In this document: positions 11,877 through 23,739 of the stretch, one piece after another | Numbering within the stretch: position 1 is the first letter of the stretch | Layout: each line of letters begins with the position of its first letter | DNA from: Epiperipatus broadwayi | Taxonomy: Eukaryota; Onychophora; Udeonychophora; Euonychophora; Peripatidae | Direction: 5' to 3' | Assembly: GCA_028023455.1 (NCBI GenBank) | Contig: JAQFVV010012510.1 | Coordinates: forward strand, 1,713,420-1,777,419 | Length of the DNA stretch: 64,000 nt | The notes under the pieces: model-generated | The model's input: the letters and a program-made list of their open reading frames with translations, nothing else | Told to the model about the DNA's origin: nothing | Databases searched by the model: none | Made by a program: the position numbers and the translations under genes

Positions 11877-13311
11877 TGTAACGTTTTTCGTATTACTAGG
11901 CCACTATATGCCTCAAATTTATATTTGAGCGTGAGTTGATCAAGCTGTATCAAAAGAAAAAAGAAAGTTGTATTTCTATTCTCAACACAGCTATTTTTCC
12001 TGATCAACTTCGGCCTAGAACTATTACCGAGTACAATCGTGAGCAGAACCAGTTTTTAATTTCTACTTGAGGGTGCCAGAGTCGTTAGACCCACTGAGAC
12101 TGCGTCAAACATATTGTAGCCCGTAAGGTAATAATTATACGATCTGAGTTAACATTCTCGTTAAGAAGAAGATATCCCCATTTTTTCTTAATTACGGAAA
12201 TTAAATCTATCAAAAAAAAATAATTTGTATACCGATCTAAGTTAAATAACTAAAGGTAAAACTTAAATAGAATAGCATTAATTTTATACACGTACAATGA
12301 AAGTGAAGTTAATAATAAAGATTTATTCTAACTCGTCAAGCATTCAATATTTATGATTAAGACAAAATTATAATGTTGGAAAAGATTGTGCATATGAATT
12401 CAATAATTTGATTCAAATATTGGAGTAATAATTATTTAGTCTTATTTTCCGTAGTAACAGTTTGGTTCATTTCTCAGTTCGCAAATCTTCTGATCCAAGA
12501 AAAATTTATGGGATAACATTTCCATTCAACTCACTATTCATAAAGCTTTATGTAAAAAAATTATGGCCATTTACTTACCGGTAAGTTGACATTAAGTAGG
12601 TCATCGATCTTCCCGACGTACAATTCAGTTAGTGGGTAGTCCGCAGTAGTTGTTTTTCTTTTAGTTTTATTTCCGAATCTCCGATCTAATTTAGGTAGCC
12701 AGATGACGATCTAGGTGACTTTTTTCGAGAGAAAGTGTCGGCAAACGATAGAGTTCTACTCACTCATGGCGAGCGATTTCAGTTCGTATCTAAGTGGACA
12801 CATTTTATTAAAAAAATATGAGGCACTTCAAATTGCTCAGCACTATTGGCACAATAAGAGAAAAAAGACCCCTTTTCAAATCTGTCGGCTCCTTTTATAC
12901 TCCTAGATTCTTTTTAGAAGCTCTGCGCACGTTCTTTTTTTTTTCTTTGTTCTACTTTATAAACTTCAACATTATTCTCCTATTCTTATTATAAAGTCTG
13001 TTTTTCCGTTAAGAATTTCTGCCATTTTTAATTACTATCAGAAAGTTGTTTCTGATAGCAATCTTTCACCTTTTGAAATTTCCTTTCACTATTTGAATCA
13101 ATGATTCAATATGCACTTTCCAACATTGAATTTATTTTAGTTAACTTATTTCTAAAAAAAAAAGAAAAATTAAACTTTCACTGTACATTTTTTTTTTTTT
13201 AAAACATTATGTTACAAAAAAAAATAAAGATCGTGTTCGCTCTCCTTTCTTTTTTTTATAATACCTAATATTAAAAAGTAATTTGTACTTTATATATAAA
13301 TAAATGGTACA
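11877..13311 (-). repeat. 5' LTR of the gag-only element (complete)
   Basis: 1435 bp with TG...CA ends (tgtaacg at the left, ggtaca at the right). It carries the TATA box at 12892-12899, the palindromic donor at 12573-12586 and a polyadenylation-type AATAAA on the minus strand around 12325. It is the source copy for the transcript that reads toward lower coordinates. Confidence 0.9.
12892..12899 (-). promoter_or_regulatory. TATA box in the 5' LTR
   Basis: TATAAAAG on the minus strand, about 410 bp inside the LTR, consistent with U3 covering the outer part of the LTR. It would drive the gag transcript. Confidence 0.6.
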
Positions 13312-14364
13312 ATATATTCCGTGCATGCATGCATAGTCCTTACCAATTCTAAACTAAGTTCATTTAACCTTTTAACCGCTAATTAAATGATTGGTTGTAT
13401 GAGATAAAAATCAAATCTTTTAATTGGCCAACTCACAAACTGAAGACAAAGCCTATTGTTAAAACATATTCGCCTAGAATATTAAATTCAACTCAGATAC
13501 GTTTATAAAAAGTATATTATTAATTTTTCAGGTTATGAAGAGAACGAAAGTTCTTTCAAAAATAAATTGCTATTTATTTATTCTAAAATATTCAATTTCG
13601 GCAACATAAAAGCTATAATATAAACAAAAAGATCAACTTTTACGTTATAGAAAAGTAAATATTTCTTTTTACTACAGCTTCAATATTTTTACAAAAATCT
13701 TCGATATTTTTCGAAAATAATTTTGTTTTTTTAGTTTATTTTTTAAAAATTATTTTTAATTTGTCAAATTATCCTTTTTTTAATACTTAAATCACATTCG
13801 AAATGAAAATCTCAGCGTTTATCTTTATTTTCTTTGATCAGGCGGTTTCTTTGTTTTTTCCAGCCAATCAGAATGTCTTTGTCGGCTGAGAACTGGCTGA
13901 GAGCCAATCACCAATAAGCTTCTTTCTTTGTTTAGCTTTAAATGCAGTTTTTTTTTATTTTTTACTTGTAAAAGAATTCGGAAGAGGGCACCATCTTATA
14001 GAGCTTTTAAAAATCTATTTAAAAACATATTGAACGAATATTTTCGTATAAAAACTTGCAGAGTTAGAGTGATGTCAGATGTCTACGAGGTGCCTCATAA
14101 GAGGCGGGAAAAGGGTTAAAGTCTATTTAATATTCATGAAAATACATCTTGATATATCCATAGAGTTCTAAACCAGATTTTTTTTTGTCTAGTTAAGTAG
14201 TCTTTTACTGACCAATCTTGGATACTTATCTGGATTAGTTACAATAGCTGTTTAAATATTAAGTTTTAAACTATTTGAAATTTTAAAAATATTTTCAATT
14301 TATTACCCAGTCCATATTTGATGACCTTGTCATGAAAATCTACTACCATTATGCCACAAAACCT
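13312..14364. other. AT-rich non-coding DNA
   Basis: No supported gene. A somewhat less AT-rich patch at 13840-14115 contains a short open frame without recognisable domains. Confidence 0.4.
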
Positions 14365-14960
14365 ATCATCATCATTTTCAATTCACTATAGGATTAAAAT
14401 CTCTTCAAATCTTATCTAAGTCCTAACATCTCTTCTACATATCAGCAAACATCCTTATCAGCCCCCTTTTTACATGTGTTCTTTTACAATCTCTTGGAAT
14501 ACAATTTAATTCAATTTTCTATCAATTATCATCATTTCTAGCAATATATCCAGCTCAGCTACTGTTTCTTAATTCTTTCAATGATTTTAATGATACTTGA
14601 TTATTTTTCAACCATGTGTTTTGTTTTTAATTTCTTCTTGATAATCCTGCTTTATTGACAGTTCTGATGTATTGCTATTTTAATAAGTATCCAAATCTTA
14701 GATCCATAAACATGAACTGATAAAACACATCTATTTAAAACCTTCCTTGCCAAAAAAATTCCTTTTAATATTAAATTATTTCTCCAAAAAAACACTTCAT
14801 CCAACTTTAATTCTATCACTAATTCCACCCAGTATGTTTCCATTAGTTTTAATAATCTGACCAAGATAATGGTATTTGTTACCTTTTTTTATTTCATAAT
14901 TATCAATCTTTATAATCTTTATTTTCTTCTGAAAAAATATAATCCACAGCACAGCACTCA
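14365..14960 (-). mobile_element. LINE 3' fragment (decayed reverse-transcriptase C-terminus)
   Basis: The minus strand matches the C-terminal region of the APE-type LINE seen at 32.5 and 41.8 kb. It shares segments such as tcttttacaatctcttggaa, and an open stretch contains VYGSKIWIL, which corresponds to the YGxExW motif after the polymerase domain. It is 5'-truncated with several frame breaks. Confidence 0.65.
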
Positions 14961-15269
14961 AAACTTAATAAACCAATAGAATATCCACAATCTGTTGCCA
15001 TGACAACATCTAAAGTTAAAAGATTAATATTAATGAAGTGGCTTTTTGGCTATACTGTTCATTATGCTTTGGCTTTGTGTTGTGAATTATATTTGGAAAG
15101 CATTTACCTTTTGGCAGTTTAGGATTATATATATATAGCAATCATAAGCTATTTTTTAAAATTTAGGGCATAGATAATTGTAGAAATATAACATTTACTA
15201 TTGTATATCATACAGCTGATATTGATCCTGGAATTCTATGAAAGTATTTCACGAATTGAAAAATAACAT

Positions 15270-15312
15270 TTGTTGTTGTTATTATTATCATCATCATCAT
15301 CATTATCATCAT
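15270..15312. repeat. ATC/ATT trinucleotide microsatellite
   Basis: A short run of tcatcatcatcatcattatc. It causes a spurious leucine/serine-rich open frame starting at 15270. Confidence 0.8.
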
Positions 15313-15802
15313 CTGCTATACTATTACAGGAGGCATGCCATTATACCTGTTGCAATAATCTGATATTTGGTAACAAACCAATAATTAAATGTAGTAAATG
15401 CGGTAATAAGGTTAATGTGTCATATATAAAAGACAAGATGACATTTTATCATAAAAATGAAGATAAAAATGGAATGTTTTATATATAATAAATATGTTAT
15501 AGCACAACTTACCTTCAAGTAATAGATTTATCCAGATTACAATTTTATCTTGGATCAGAATCAGCATTCATCATTACATACCAATGAAGATATGAATAGA
15601 TAAAACATATCTAATGACAAGAACAAGCCAATAGATGAAGATGATAATTGAATAAAGAGTCATGGCTATAAATTGGCAGTCCATTTTGAGATGTCATGCA
15701 ACAATGGATATTATACTGGTCACCCCATATTTAATTGCAAAAGTGATGAGGCACATTCATGATCAGTCTGGAATCTTCTAGATACTAAATATCCATGAGG
15801 TA

Positions 15803-15899
15803 TTCAAGTGTTGGTGGCCTAGAAGTTAGCATATCTGCCTTCCAAGCAGCTGGCCTGGGTTCGCTTCCCAGTCACAACACTTTGAAATATAAAAAATCT
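15803..15899 (+). mobile_element. tRNA-derived SINE with 11-bp target-site duplication
   Basis: Head caagtgttggtggcctag, box-A-like region, box-B-like gggttcgcttccc, then an A-rich tail. It is flanked by tccatgaggta at 15792-15802 and 15900-15910, a direct target-site duplication. It belongs to a family of about 90 bp with at least seven copies in this window. Confidence 0.85.
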
Positions 15900-16395
15900 T
15901 CCATGAGGTAAGCTTCTACAGTAAGGGTACCTGAAATCTCTTGCTTTAATAGTTTTATAGCTACTAGAAGTTATACTAGCCAATGGGATCAGTTGAATAT
16001 TATATCAGATCTGCATATAAATATAAATTATATGTAAGTTTTTATAAAAAATATTTAACCATATTATGTGGGCCTGTGTTTATTACAATCACATACAAAC
16101 ACAAAATACTGGATGTTGAAATGTATGAGGTGTGTCAATTTAATTCTTGGAATGACCATGTGATGTTATCTATGAAATGATACACAAGTATTCATGTTTG
16201 AACATGTTTAAACTAATATGGGTATAAATTTTAAGCTGATAGATCTATTTTCTAGTTAGTTATTGAGATGATTATAAATATCTGTGTGATTATTTTGGTG
16301 AAAAAAATGGGCAATCATAATTTTGAGCAACATATTGTCAAATTTTGTGTTAAAATTGCCACGTGTGCTACTGAAATGTTACAACTATTGCAAGT

Positions 16396-16515
16396 AGCAT
16401 ATGGATAAAATAAGAAAATGTGTAGGGGTGATGTGGAGAATAGAAGCTTAAGATCAGAGAAGATGGATTGAACTTGGAGAGACCTTCATCCTGCAGTGGA
16501 TTGATAATGGTTGAT
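16396..16515 (+). mobile_element. LINE 3' end fragment
   Basis: Closely matches 56265-56370 (agatcagagaagatggattg and aggggtgatgtggaga), the extreme C-terminus of the same LINE. Only about 120 bp remain. Confidence 0.65.
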
Positions 16516-16980
16516 GATGGTAATGATGGTGAAGAGTTATGTGGAACCGAAGAGCTGGGCAATGGAGAGAATGTAGTGAAAAAATGGATGAATTGATTAT
16601 ATGACTACTCTCTGGAGCTTTCCATGGGATAGAATTCTGTTGATGATGAATACTATTTTATAATTTACAATGTTAGAGTCAACGTTTCCATATGTTTTCT
16701 ATCATTAAGTAGCATTATTGAAATGTTTTTTTTTTTTTTAAATCTAGAAATATAATAAAGCTGATAATCTGTAAATTCTAATGATAAATATAATTTTAAT
16801 ATTTTATATCAAAATTTAAATAAATAAATAAGAATACTTTTTTTTTCTGGTTTGTAAAAAAAAAAAAAAAAAGCTATTGATAAATTGAATGGTGTGTTTG
16901 CATATATTTATATATGAGTAAATAAAAAAAATACAATTATTGTTAAATGCTAATTAATTTTGATTTGTTTTATATTTTAG

Positions 16981-17090
16981 GACAGTGTATTATACAACGT
17001 ATAGACAAGCCTACCAATCTCAATATCAAACAAATTATAAATGCTGCAATGGTTGGGCACAATTAAATAATGAACCAGGATGCATGTATC
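16981..17090 (+). CDS. Exon encoding the end of an EMI-like domain
   Basis: The best host-gene signal. A T-rich tract ending in tatattttag precedes the exon and a consensus donor, gtaagt, follows at 17091. The 110 nt hold one base of a split codon, 36 codons and one base of the next (phase 2 in, phase 1 out). The peptide runs from TVYYTTYRQAYQ to CCNGWAQLNNEPGCMY. The YRxxY repeats followed by CC-x-GW and a further Cys match the C-terminal part of EMI domains, which sit near the N-terminus of secreted or membrane EGF-repeat proteins (MEGF and EGFL types). No other exon of the gene could be recognised, so neighbouring exons are presumably separated by long introns. The orientation implies transcription toward higher coordinates. 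Confidence 0.65.
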
Positions 17091-18453
17091 GTAAGTCAAT
17101 CTTTAGTATTGTTTTGTTGTTGTTTTTTTTTAAATATATATATATTTCTGCAATATTTTTATATACATTATTACCAATAGAATGTTAACAATCAACCCTT
17201 AAGCTATCAACAATCTCAACGTGTAGTCAAGGCAACTTCCTTTAACAATAAAAGTGGCACTACCTTTATCTATGGTCTTAATAGAATGTTCATTAATTCC
17301 AAAAATGATTAGATTTCATAAATTTGATTATTATTATTATGATTATTATTATTTAAGAATTGCAGTTGTTATGGATATTTAAGAAAAATCATTAATATTA
17401 AATCATTTATACATAATATAATTAAACTTTATATAATAATTATATGCATTAATGTAAAACACTTTTATAGTAAATGTTATTATCCATGCAAGATACGCCT
17501 TTATAAGTCAATTAAGAGCAATTTTTATGTCATGTCCTATTCATTACATAGGTTCTTATTCATTACGCTTGATTGGGTCCAGGCAGATCGATTTAGTAAA
17601 AAAACGGGAAATGAAATCTCCGAAGTGTAATGATAATAACGTTTAATCCATATAGTACTTAATGTCATTGCTGTATTTATTTTTATATAGAAATATAAAA
17701 TACACTTATTTAATGTATGGATACTAATAATATATGCATATATATTTTCAAAAACATAAAGTGAGTTATGATCTAAGAAATACAGGGTTAACATTACCCA
17801 CCCCTATCTTTTTCTGCTCGTTAACATAAGAGAGGAATACAAAGTTAAACGTTTGTTTTAAATTAAGGCGCTCTTTTTTCTCCCAAGTTTTTTCTAGGAT
17901 TTTGATTGTGTTATAAGTTTTTAGAAAAGAAACCCTTTCCATTTTTTAAATTAGTAAAAGGGGAACTAAAATAAATGTTAACTCTGTATTTTTTAATGGA
18001 TCTGTTTTTATTTTCATTGTACGGATATTGTATTCAATTTTATAATTTTCAGTGCTGTAAATCGGTATAAGAAGTCTTGTCCCAGTGGTTCTCAATTATT
18101 AACCTTTTTTTTTTTAAAAAAAAAAAAACAACAACTAAGTATTGTTTAAAAAGGAATAAAAATTAAAAAAAGAAAATAAAGAATATTTTTTAGAAATTTA
18201 AACTCAATTTTTTATTTAGCAAAGTGATTTTTATTTTAAGATTTTAAACTTAACCATCTGCTTTCAGGTCACTCTTTTTAAGATAAGTTATACCTGTGGC
18301 TTTTTTCCATATGGTATTGTACTATGCACAGCTTTTTTAATAATTTTTAACTTATACAAAAGTATATTCATTTACTTAGACTGTAATTATTATCAAGTAA
18401 ACTTATATTAATAATTATATATATATAATTACAATTTTATTAATTGTCTTAAT
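17091..18453. other. Probable intron, AT-rich
   Basis: Downstream of the EMI-like exon donor. No further exon or repeat is identified, apart from AT-rich simple sequence. Confidence 0.35.
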
Positions 18454-18723
18454 ATAGGGTATATGAGCACAGACTTTCACACCACCCACCGCTCTCCACT
18501 CTATCTAATAACACTGATACACCTAAACACATATATGCTGAAAAGATAAATAATCACCAATATCCGTATTTCATGCTAAACCAGCAATCATCAGTATATG
18601 TGTTTAGGTGTATCAGTGTTATTAGATAGAGTGGAGAGTGGTGGGTGGTGTGAAAGTCTGTGCTCACATACCCTATATTACATATATATATAGACACAGG
18701 TATATAACAAGCCTGTGCTTCAG
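18454..18723. mobile_element. Family A fold-back hammerhead element with 13-bp TSD
   Basis: The left arm (18455-18537) and right arm (18590-18680) are near-perfect inverted copies (tatctaataacactgataca / its complement) around a short loop that holds a ribozyme core. The flanks share taattgtcttaat at 18441-18453 and 18724-18736, a target-site duplication. The right end carries a small hairpin, acacaggtatataacaagcctgtg. Its relatives at 20.8, 41 and 50.6 kb share the tgaaagtctg segment. Confidence 0.8.
18556..18594 (-). ncRNA. Hammerhead ribozyme, family A, lacking stem I partner
   Basis: The minus strand has CTGATGA, a stem II hairpin (TTGCTGGTTTAGCAT), GAAA, ATACGGAT and then TTGGT. The 5' stem I strand (ACCAA in complete copies) is replaced by the palindrome arm, so it cannot form a complete ribozyme alone. 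Confidence 0.65.
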
Positions 18724-19216
18724 TAATTGTCTTAATTGAATTTTGAATATTTAAAAATAAAAAATACAAAATAATTGAGTCATTCTAATGCGAAAACTAA
18801 TTAGCAATACGGAAGAGCAATTTGATTACAGATATAACATTCGCACATATATGTGTGGTCATACATATATAGCTGTTTAAAGTTGTTTACATAGATACTC
18901 TGAGAAGATTTAAATCTGGCACAGGTATAAATGTGAGGGGGGGGGAGGTGAAACAGTCAAGTGATTAAAATTGACTGTTTTAATATTTGTAGATTCTTTC
19001 ACTAACATCACCTATGGAAATCATCAGTAGCTTAAACACAGTAACCAATGATGAACAAATATAACTTTCAACATTTTATTTTTTTATAATCATTTTGAAA
19101 TATTTATTGTAAAAAAATATAGCTTCAATATTTATTTTCTGTACGTGCCTTTTAAATGGTTTAATGAAATAATTTTAATTCTATTACATTTGAAGGTGAA
19201 AAATGGAAAAATTAGT

Positions 19217-19316
19217 CTTGCATTGGTGGTCGAGAGGTCAGCGCGACAGCCTTGCAGTTGTCCGGGTTGCGGGTTCGCGTCCCGGCCGATGTTATGACAC
19301 TTAAAAAAAAAAAAAA
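19217..19316 (+). mobile_element. tRNA-derived SINE
   Basis: Head cttgcattggtggtcgagag, box B gggttcgcgtccc at 19271, and a terminal A-run of 14. It is GC-richer than its surroundings. Flanking target duplications are not convincing. Confidence 0.8.
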
Positions 19317-19833
19317 TTATGAGATTAGATTTATGTACATTCCTCAGTTTAAATTTACCTTCCGTTAAAAAATATATTTCACAACAATATTCAATCATTC
19401 CAGGAATTAATACTTTTTCATTTAACTATATATTCAGATTAAATATTGAATTTTACAGTCAATAAATTATTTAATATAATATTTATAAGAATCAAAATGT
19501 ATCAAATAACCATAAATTAATGTATGAAATTAATGTGTTTTAATATAATAGTTTGACCCATGCCAACTATCTTCCATTCACTTAGATATTCAAGATATAA
19601 TTTAGTAATGAAAATTTTTGCTAAAATATATACATTGCCATCAACATTTCATAATTGTTATTCAAATTATTAAATTATTTCTTACTTTAAATCTTAATAA
19701 TGTCTTTATCATAAGCGCATATATATTTTAAAAGTATGTATATGATAATAAGATGATTAAAAATGATAATTAAAGAAAAAGATTATACACCAGGAATAAT
19801 TAATATACAATGCAATAATAAATCGTTTGTTCA

Positions 19834-19876
19834 CTAAATGATGAGTGCTGGTTCAGCATGAAATACATATATTGGA
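19834..19876 (+). ncRNA. Hammerhead ribozyme, family A, C3 mutated
   Basis: ATGATGA replaces CTGATGA (19838-19844). A perfect-looking stem II, GTGCTG-GTT-CAGCAT, follows, then GAAA (19860-19863), ATACATAT, A and TTGG. Loss of C3 makes activity unlikely, but all other parts are preserved. Confidence 0.7.
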
Positions 19877-19985
19877 GATCATTTATCTTTTTCACATGTA
19901 TGTAGTCATGTGTATTGGTTGCATAAAATGGAGTTGAAAACTGTAGGGTGCTTGAAAGTCTGATTTCAAAATCCTTCTAGTTACA
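19834..19985 (+). mobile_element. Family A element, single arm
   Basis: Begins at the hammerhead motif and runs through the family A downstream region (catttatctttttcacatgt ... gcttgaaagtctgatttcaa), which ends in a box-B-like motif. No inverted partner is attached here. Confidence 0.65.
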
Positions 19986-20757
19986 TTAAGTTCAGTGTAG
20001 ACAACATACTTGTATTTAAATATATAAATAAGGTTTTCGTGTTCAAACTGAGTTTGAATTCAGAAATATAGACTTGTAAAAATGAGTATTGTAGGATATG
20101 ACAAATAGGGATTGAAAAACATAAGTTGAATGAAAGTAATATTTATTAGCATTCTCATGGTCTGACCATAAACTATAAATTCAAGCTGATATCTTTTTTA
20201 TGCTTTTATATAATTTTTATCTTTATATGTACTGGAAAGTAGTCACTATACATATAGTACTTCAACATGGTAGATTGATGACTCATTTGAAATGATTTAT
20301 TGTTTTATATATATAAATAGAGATATCATAACAGCCTTAAAGTTTAAAATTGTCAAGAAACACTATCTAGTATAGTAGAATCTAAACTACTAGCAGATGA
20401 AAAATTAGACAACTTCCTTTCACTCACCTAAGCTTATAAATAGACCCTAACTAAGAAGAAAATTGTAATAAAAAATGTGGATATTTAGACAAAACAAAAA
20501 TATTACAATGGCAACGTAATGGTCTCAGCTAATTTAATTATTTGTTTCTATTGTTATAGTAATTTACTTACAGACTACTTATAAGCGTAGAGGAACAGAA
20601 AGAAAGTGGATCATTTTTCTGTCTGCTAGTAACTTAAATTCTATAATACAAGATAGCATCTGTAATGTATCATTTACGTGATTGATTATATTATACATAT
20701 ATCACAATGATTTTAAATATACCCATTTATATGTAAATTACAAGGCTTAGATCTTTA

Positions 20758-20874
20758 ATAACTGAAACACAGGCTTATTATATACCTGTGTCTATATATG
20801 TAATATATGGGATATATGAACACAGAGTGGACAGTGGTGGATCATGTGAAAGTCTGTGCTCATATACCCTATAT
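20758..20874. mobile_element. Short family A derivative with 16-bp TSD
   Basis: 117 bp flanked by aaggcttagatcttta at 20742-20757 and 20875-20890, a perfect target-site duplication. It retains both outer ends of the 18.5-kb element (cctgtgtctatatatgtaat, and tgaaagtctgtgctcatata) but has lost the ribozyme and most of the arms. It therefore inserted already deleted, or was deleted afterwards. Confidence 0.8.
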
Positions 20875-20890
20875 AAGGCTTAGATCTTTA

Positions 20891-23484
20891 TAAATTAACA
20901 AAGTCAGAGTTTAATATTATTTCTGTAACCAACCTCCAGTTAAACAAAATACTTTTTCATATATAACATTAAAACATTAATTTTTTTATTTAGAAGAAAA
21001 TGATCACAGAAATTTTTACAGAATTTTGTAAATCATCATAGGATATAAGTTCTTCTTTTTTCTTCTATCTTATTCCAATCCAAAATTATTTTATAAAACT
21101 CAGCTGTGATAAAATGCAAAATATTGATTACTTGATAAGGTAATCAATGTTATACCTAGAACTATAGACTAAATAGTTCTACATTTTGTTCCTTGTTGTT
21201 GAGTCACTACCTAGATAATAATTGTATAGAATTAATGTATTACCTGTCTTCACATCACTAAAAAAAATAATTTTTTTTTCCTTTTTTTATTATATCATTC
21301 AAAATTGAGTATAATTAGGTTCTGAAAGTATATATATATCCTTTTATATATGCCATTAATTTACACTGTATTTGTTTCTTACAGGAAGAACTGCTGGAAT
21401 GTTATAATATTGTAAATGATATATATATATATATATTGAAATGAATAATGGTTTATTCATTTCACTGTTAGCCAAAGGGTCTTCTACATGGCTGTGTGTT
21501 GATTCAGAGTTATAAGAATTGCTAAATGTAATAATAATAATATATACACTCAAATGTTAAACTTATTAAATATCATTTTGTAAAGTAATACTGGTACTTA
21601 CATATTATCCTGTCTCAGGAAGTTTTCCAAGCATTTTTTTTAATTATCCATTTTCAGGGGTTCCCAATAGGCTGACTAAAACTTGTCATATTTAATATTT
21701 ACTCTTTTTTTAATATTCTAAAAATACAATAAATTATGCTAAAGTATGATAACTAATTGTAATTAAAATAAATTTAATAAAATTTAAAGTGCAATAAGAA
21801 AAATAAAAAAAATAAAAGGGAACAAAGTAACAAACTTGGGTTATACATGATAGTAAATAGAAATCCCTGTGTATGCACACTTGTATCTGGAACCACAAAG
21901 TTATATCAGTGATTTACTTTTAAATGTTAAAATCCAGCACAGTATAGTTTTTCAGTTTTATAGGCCTTTCAATAATCTGCCAAAAGATTACAAAAGAAAT
22001 AACAAGCATGCTTACTAACAATCTTATGCTAAACGTAAAAAAAAAAATTATGACAATGTTTGCAATGTGTTAACATTTCTACACTGTAGTATATATCTTG
22101 TGAATGGAATTTATAAGAGACTTATTAATATTTTTAAAACTTAACAAGAAATTATAATTGCTTTTTTTAATATGTGTTAAACTTAACAAGTAACACCTAC
22201 TTGGTAAAATAATTTTGAAAAAAACCCATAAACAAATATTTTGATAACAATGAAATGGGATAATTAAAAAAAACACTGGCAAACTTCTAGTAATGTGATA
22301 ATGTCCTAAAAACCATAATACTAAATAATAAATTGAAAGTATGCTAGTCTTTCTCACATGCGCAATTATAACAGAGAAAGCCAATCAGATTTTAAACAGA
22401 TATCTAATAAATAATCAAGCTTAGACACGAGACAGAGATTTTGATAGAAAAGGTTGATACCACCTTTTCTAAACTTAACTTTTATATATATAAGCCAGTC
22501 TTAAGCATCTTAGCCCGAAAGCTTTAAATATATAAACAAATAATACTAAATAATATAATAGATTTTGTTAAAATATTTAAATTTAAGAAAAACTGTAGAT
22601 TATATTAAAATTTTCTCTTATCAAAGAATGTATTGCAGAACAACTCAATTAATACTGATTGCTTTCCTACAGCGTGTTTTGCATTTGTGCGCTGATGTGC
22701 TGAAATTTCTGTATTCTTTTTTAAATCGTATGAAAGCTATAAGAATGACATCAACAGAAATCCCAGAATTCATTGCTGCTTAATTCCATCTTTGTAATGA
22801 GGTATGTTACATTGAATTTGAATAAAATTTGCATTTTTTGTGAATATTTTTATTAGTAAGTGCATTTAATTTTTTTTTCTGATCAGTTTTCTAGTTTACA
22901 TTGGATGATAAAGACAGAAAATCTTTATTGGCATTAGTAATTAATAAAGTGGATTAAAAATACTCTAATGGTCGTAAGTATGAAATTTTAATTTTTAATT
23001 TTTTTAGTAACATATATATATTTTAATTATAATGTAATATATAATGACATAATATTAACACATTTATGCCCTTTATTATATGGTATATAAATTTATTCAA
23101 ATATAACAAAAGTGTTTTTTGTACCGTGTCTCTATTACACAGTATACAAATTTGTATTCAAATAACAAAAGTGGTTTTTATACCCTGTAATTTTGGGTCT
23201 CTGAACCAAGTGTGAAGCAACCTTATTTTATAGACATAATGATTCTCAAACGGTTTAATGATTTATTATGTTTGCATCTTGGGAGTCATTTGTCTTTTAT
23301 TGCATCTTTATTTATATGAATTTAAAAAGAATGGGGAAATATGGAGGTGTTTATTATATCTATCAATTTGCCTATATACTAAGTATAAATGAAAAAATTA
23401 TTTAAATGATACAAATTAAGCTTTTGCCTGAGAAAGTTATGAAAATACTATAATCCAATAGATTATATTATCTTTTGTTATTAA
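20891..23484. other. AT-rich non-coding DNA
   Basis: About 2.6 kb without a supported gene. At 22673-22800 a possible acceptor (ctttcctacag) and donor (aggtatgt) bracket about 130 nt with an open frame that ends in a stop. I do not recognise the peptide and do not call it a gene. Confidence 0.35.
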
Positions 23485-23724
23485 ACCACTAACATCACGT
23501 GATCACCATCTCTTATACTAGCACATAACTGTTATTAAACAGGCAAAACTCTCCATACAGTAGTGCCACCCGATGCCAGAAGGCTTGTGCATAAAATCCC
23601 TATTTAGTGCCTACTCATCCAATATCCCCATACTAGTTTCTGGCTTGTGGCCTTCATCAGTGAGGAGCCTTGGATCTGAAAGCACTGCACCTAGATCTAC
23701 TATATGGAGAGTTTTACATGTTTA
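23485..23724. mobile_element. Family B hammerhead element, short copy with TSD
   Basis: 240 bp flanked by atcttttgttattaa (23470-23484) and the same with one mismatch (23725-23739). It holds one near-complete inverted-orientation arm and only the last bases of the other (tatatggagagttttac), so it is an asymmetrically truncated fold-back. Confidence 0.8.
23626..23665 (-). ncRNA. Hammerhead ribozyme, family B, conserved core intact
   Basis: On the minus strand stem I CCTCA/TGGGG can pair. CTGATGA and GAAA are intact, and stem II is GGC-CACAA-GCC with an A-A closing mismatch. Stem III is the self-complementary ACTAGT and the cleavage base is A (GUA instead of GUC). It is one of the two best family B candidates. 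The loop-less stem III implies dimeric action. Confidence 0.75.
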
Positions 23725-23739
23725 ATCTTTTGCTATTAA

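Larger units (their letters stand above)
8316..13311 (-). mobile_element. Gag-only LTR retrotransposon (TR-GAG-like), minus strand
   Basis: Two long direct repeats flank about 2.1 kb of internal DNA whose only substantial gene is a gag on the minus strand. The LTR termini are TGTACC...TTACA read on the minus strand. A tRNA-like primer-binding site directly follows the 5' LTR (11859-11875), and a TATA box on the same strand lies in each LTR. No protease, reverse transcriptase, RNase H or integrase is present, so the element must borrow enzymes. By eye the LTRs differ by about 20 substitutions plus homopolymer length changes, which implies a fairly recent insertion. The base after the right LTR starts atatt, a candidate 5-bp target duplication; its partner is lost in the gap. 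No clean polypurine tract abuts the 3' LTR. Confidence 0.85.

Noticed and set aside
22673-22800. Possible exon with acceptor ctttcctacag and donor aggtatgt
   Set aside because: The peptide is not recognised, the frame stops before the donor, and AT-rich DNA often yields such sites by chance.
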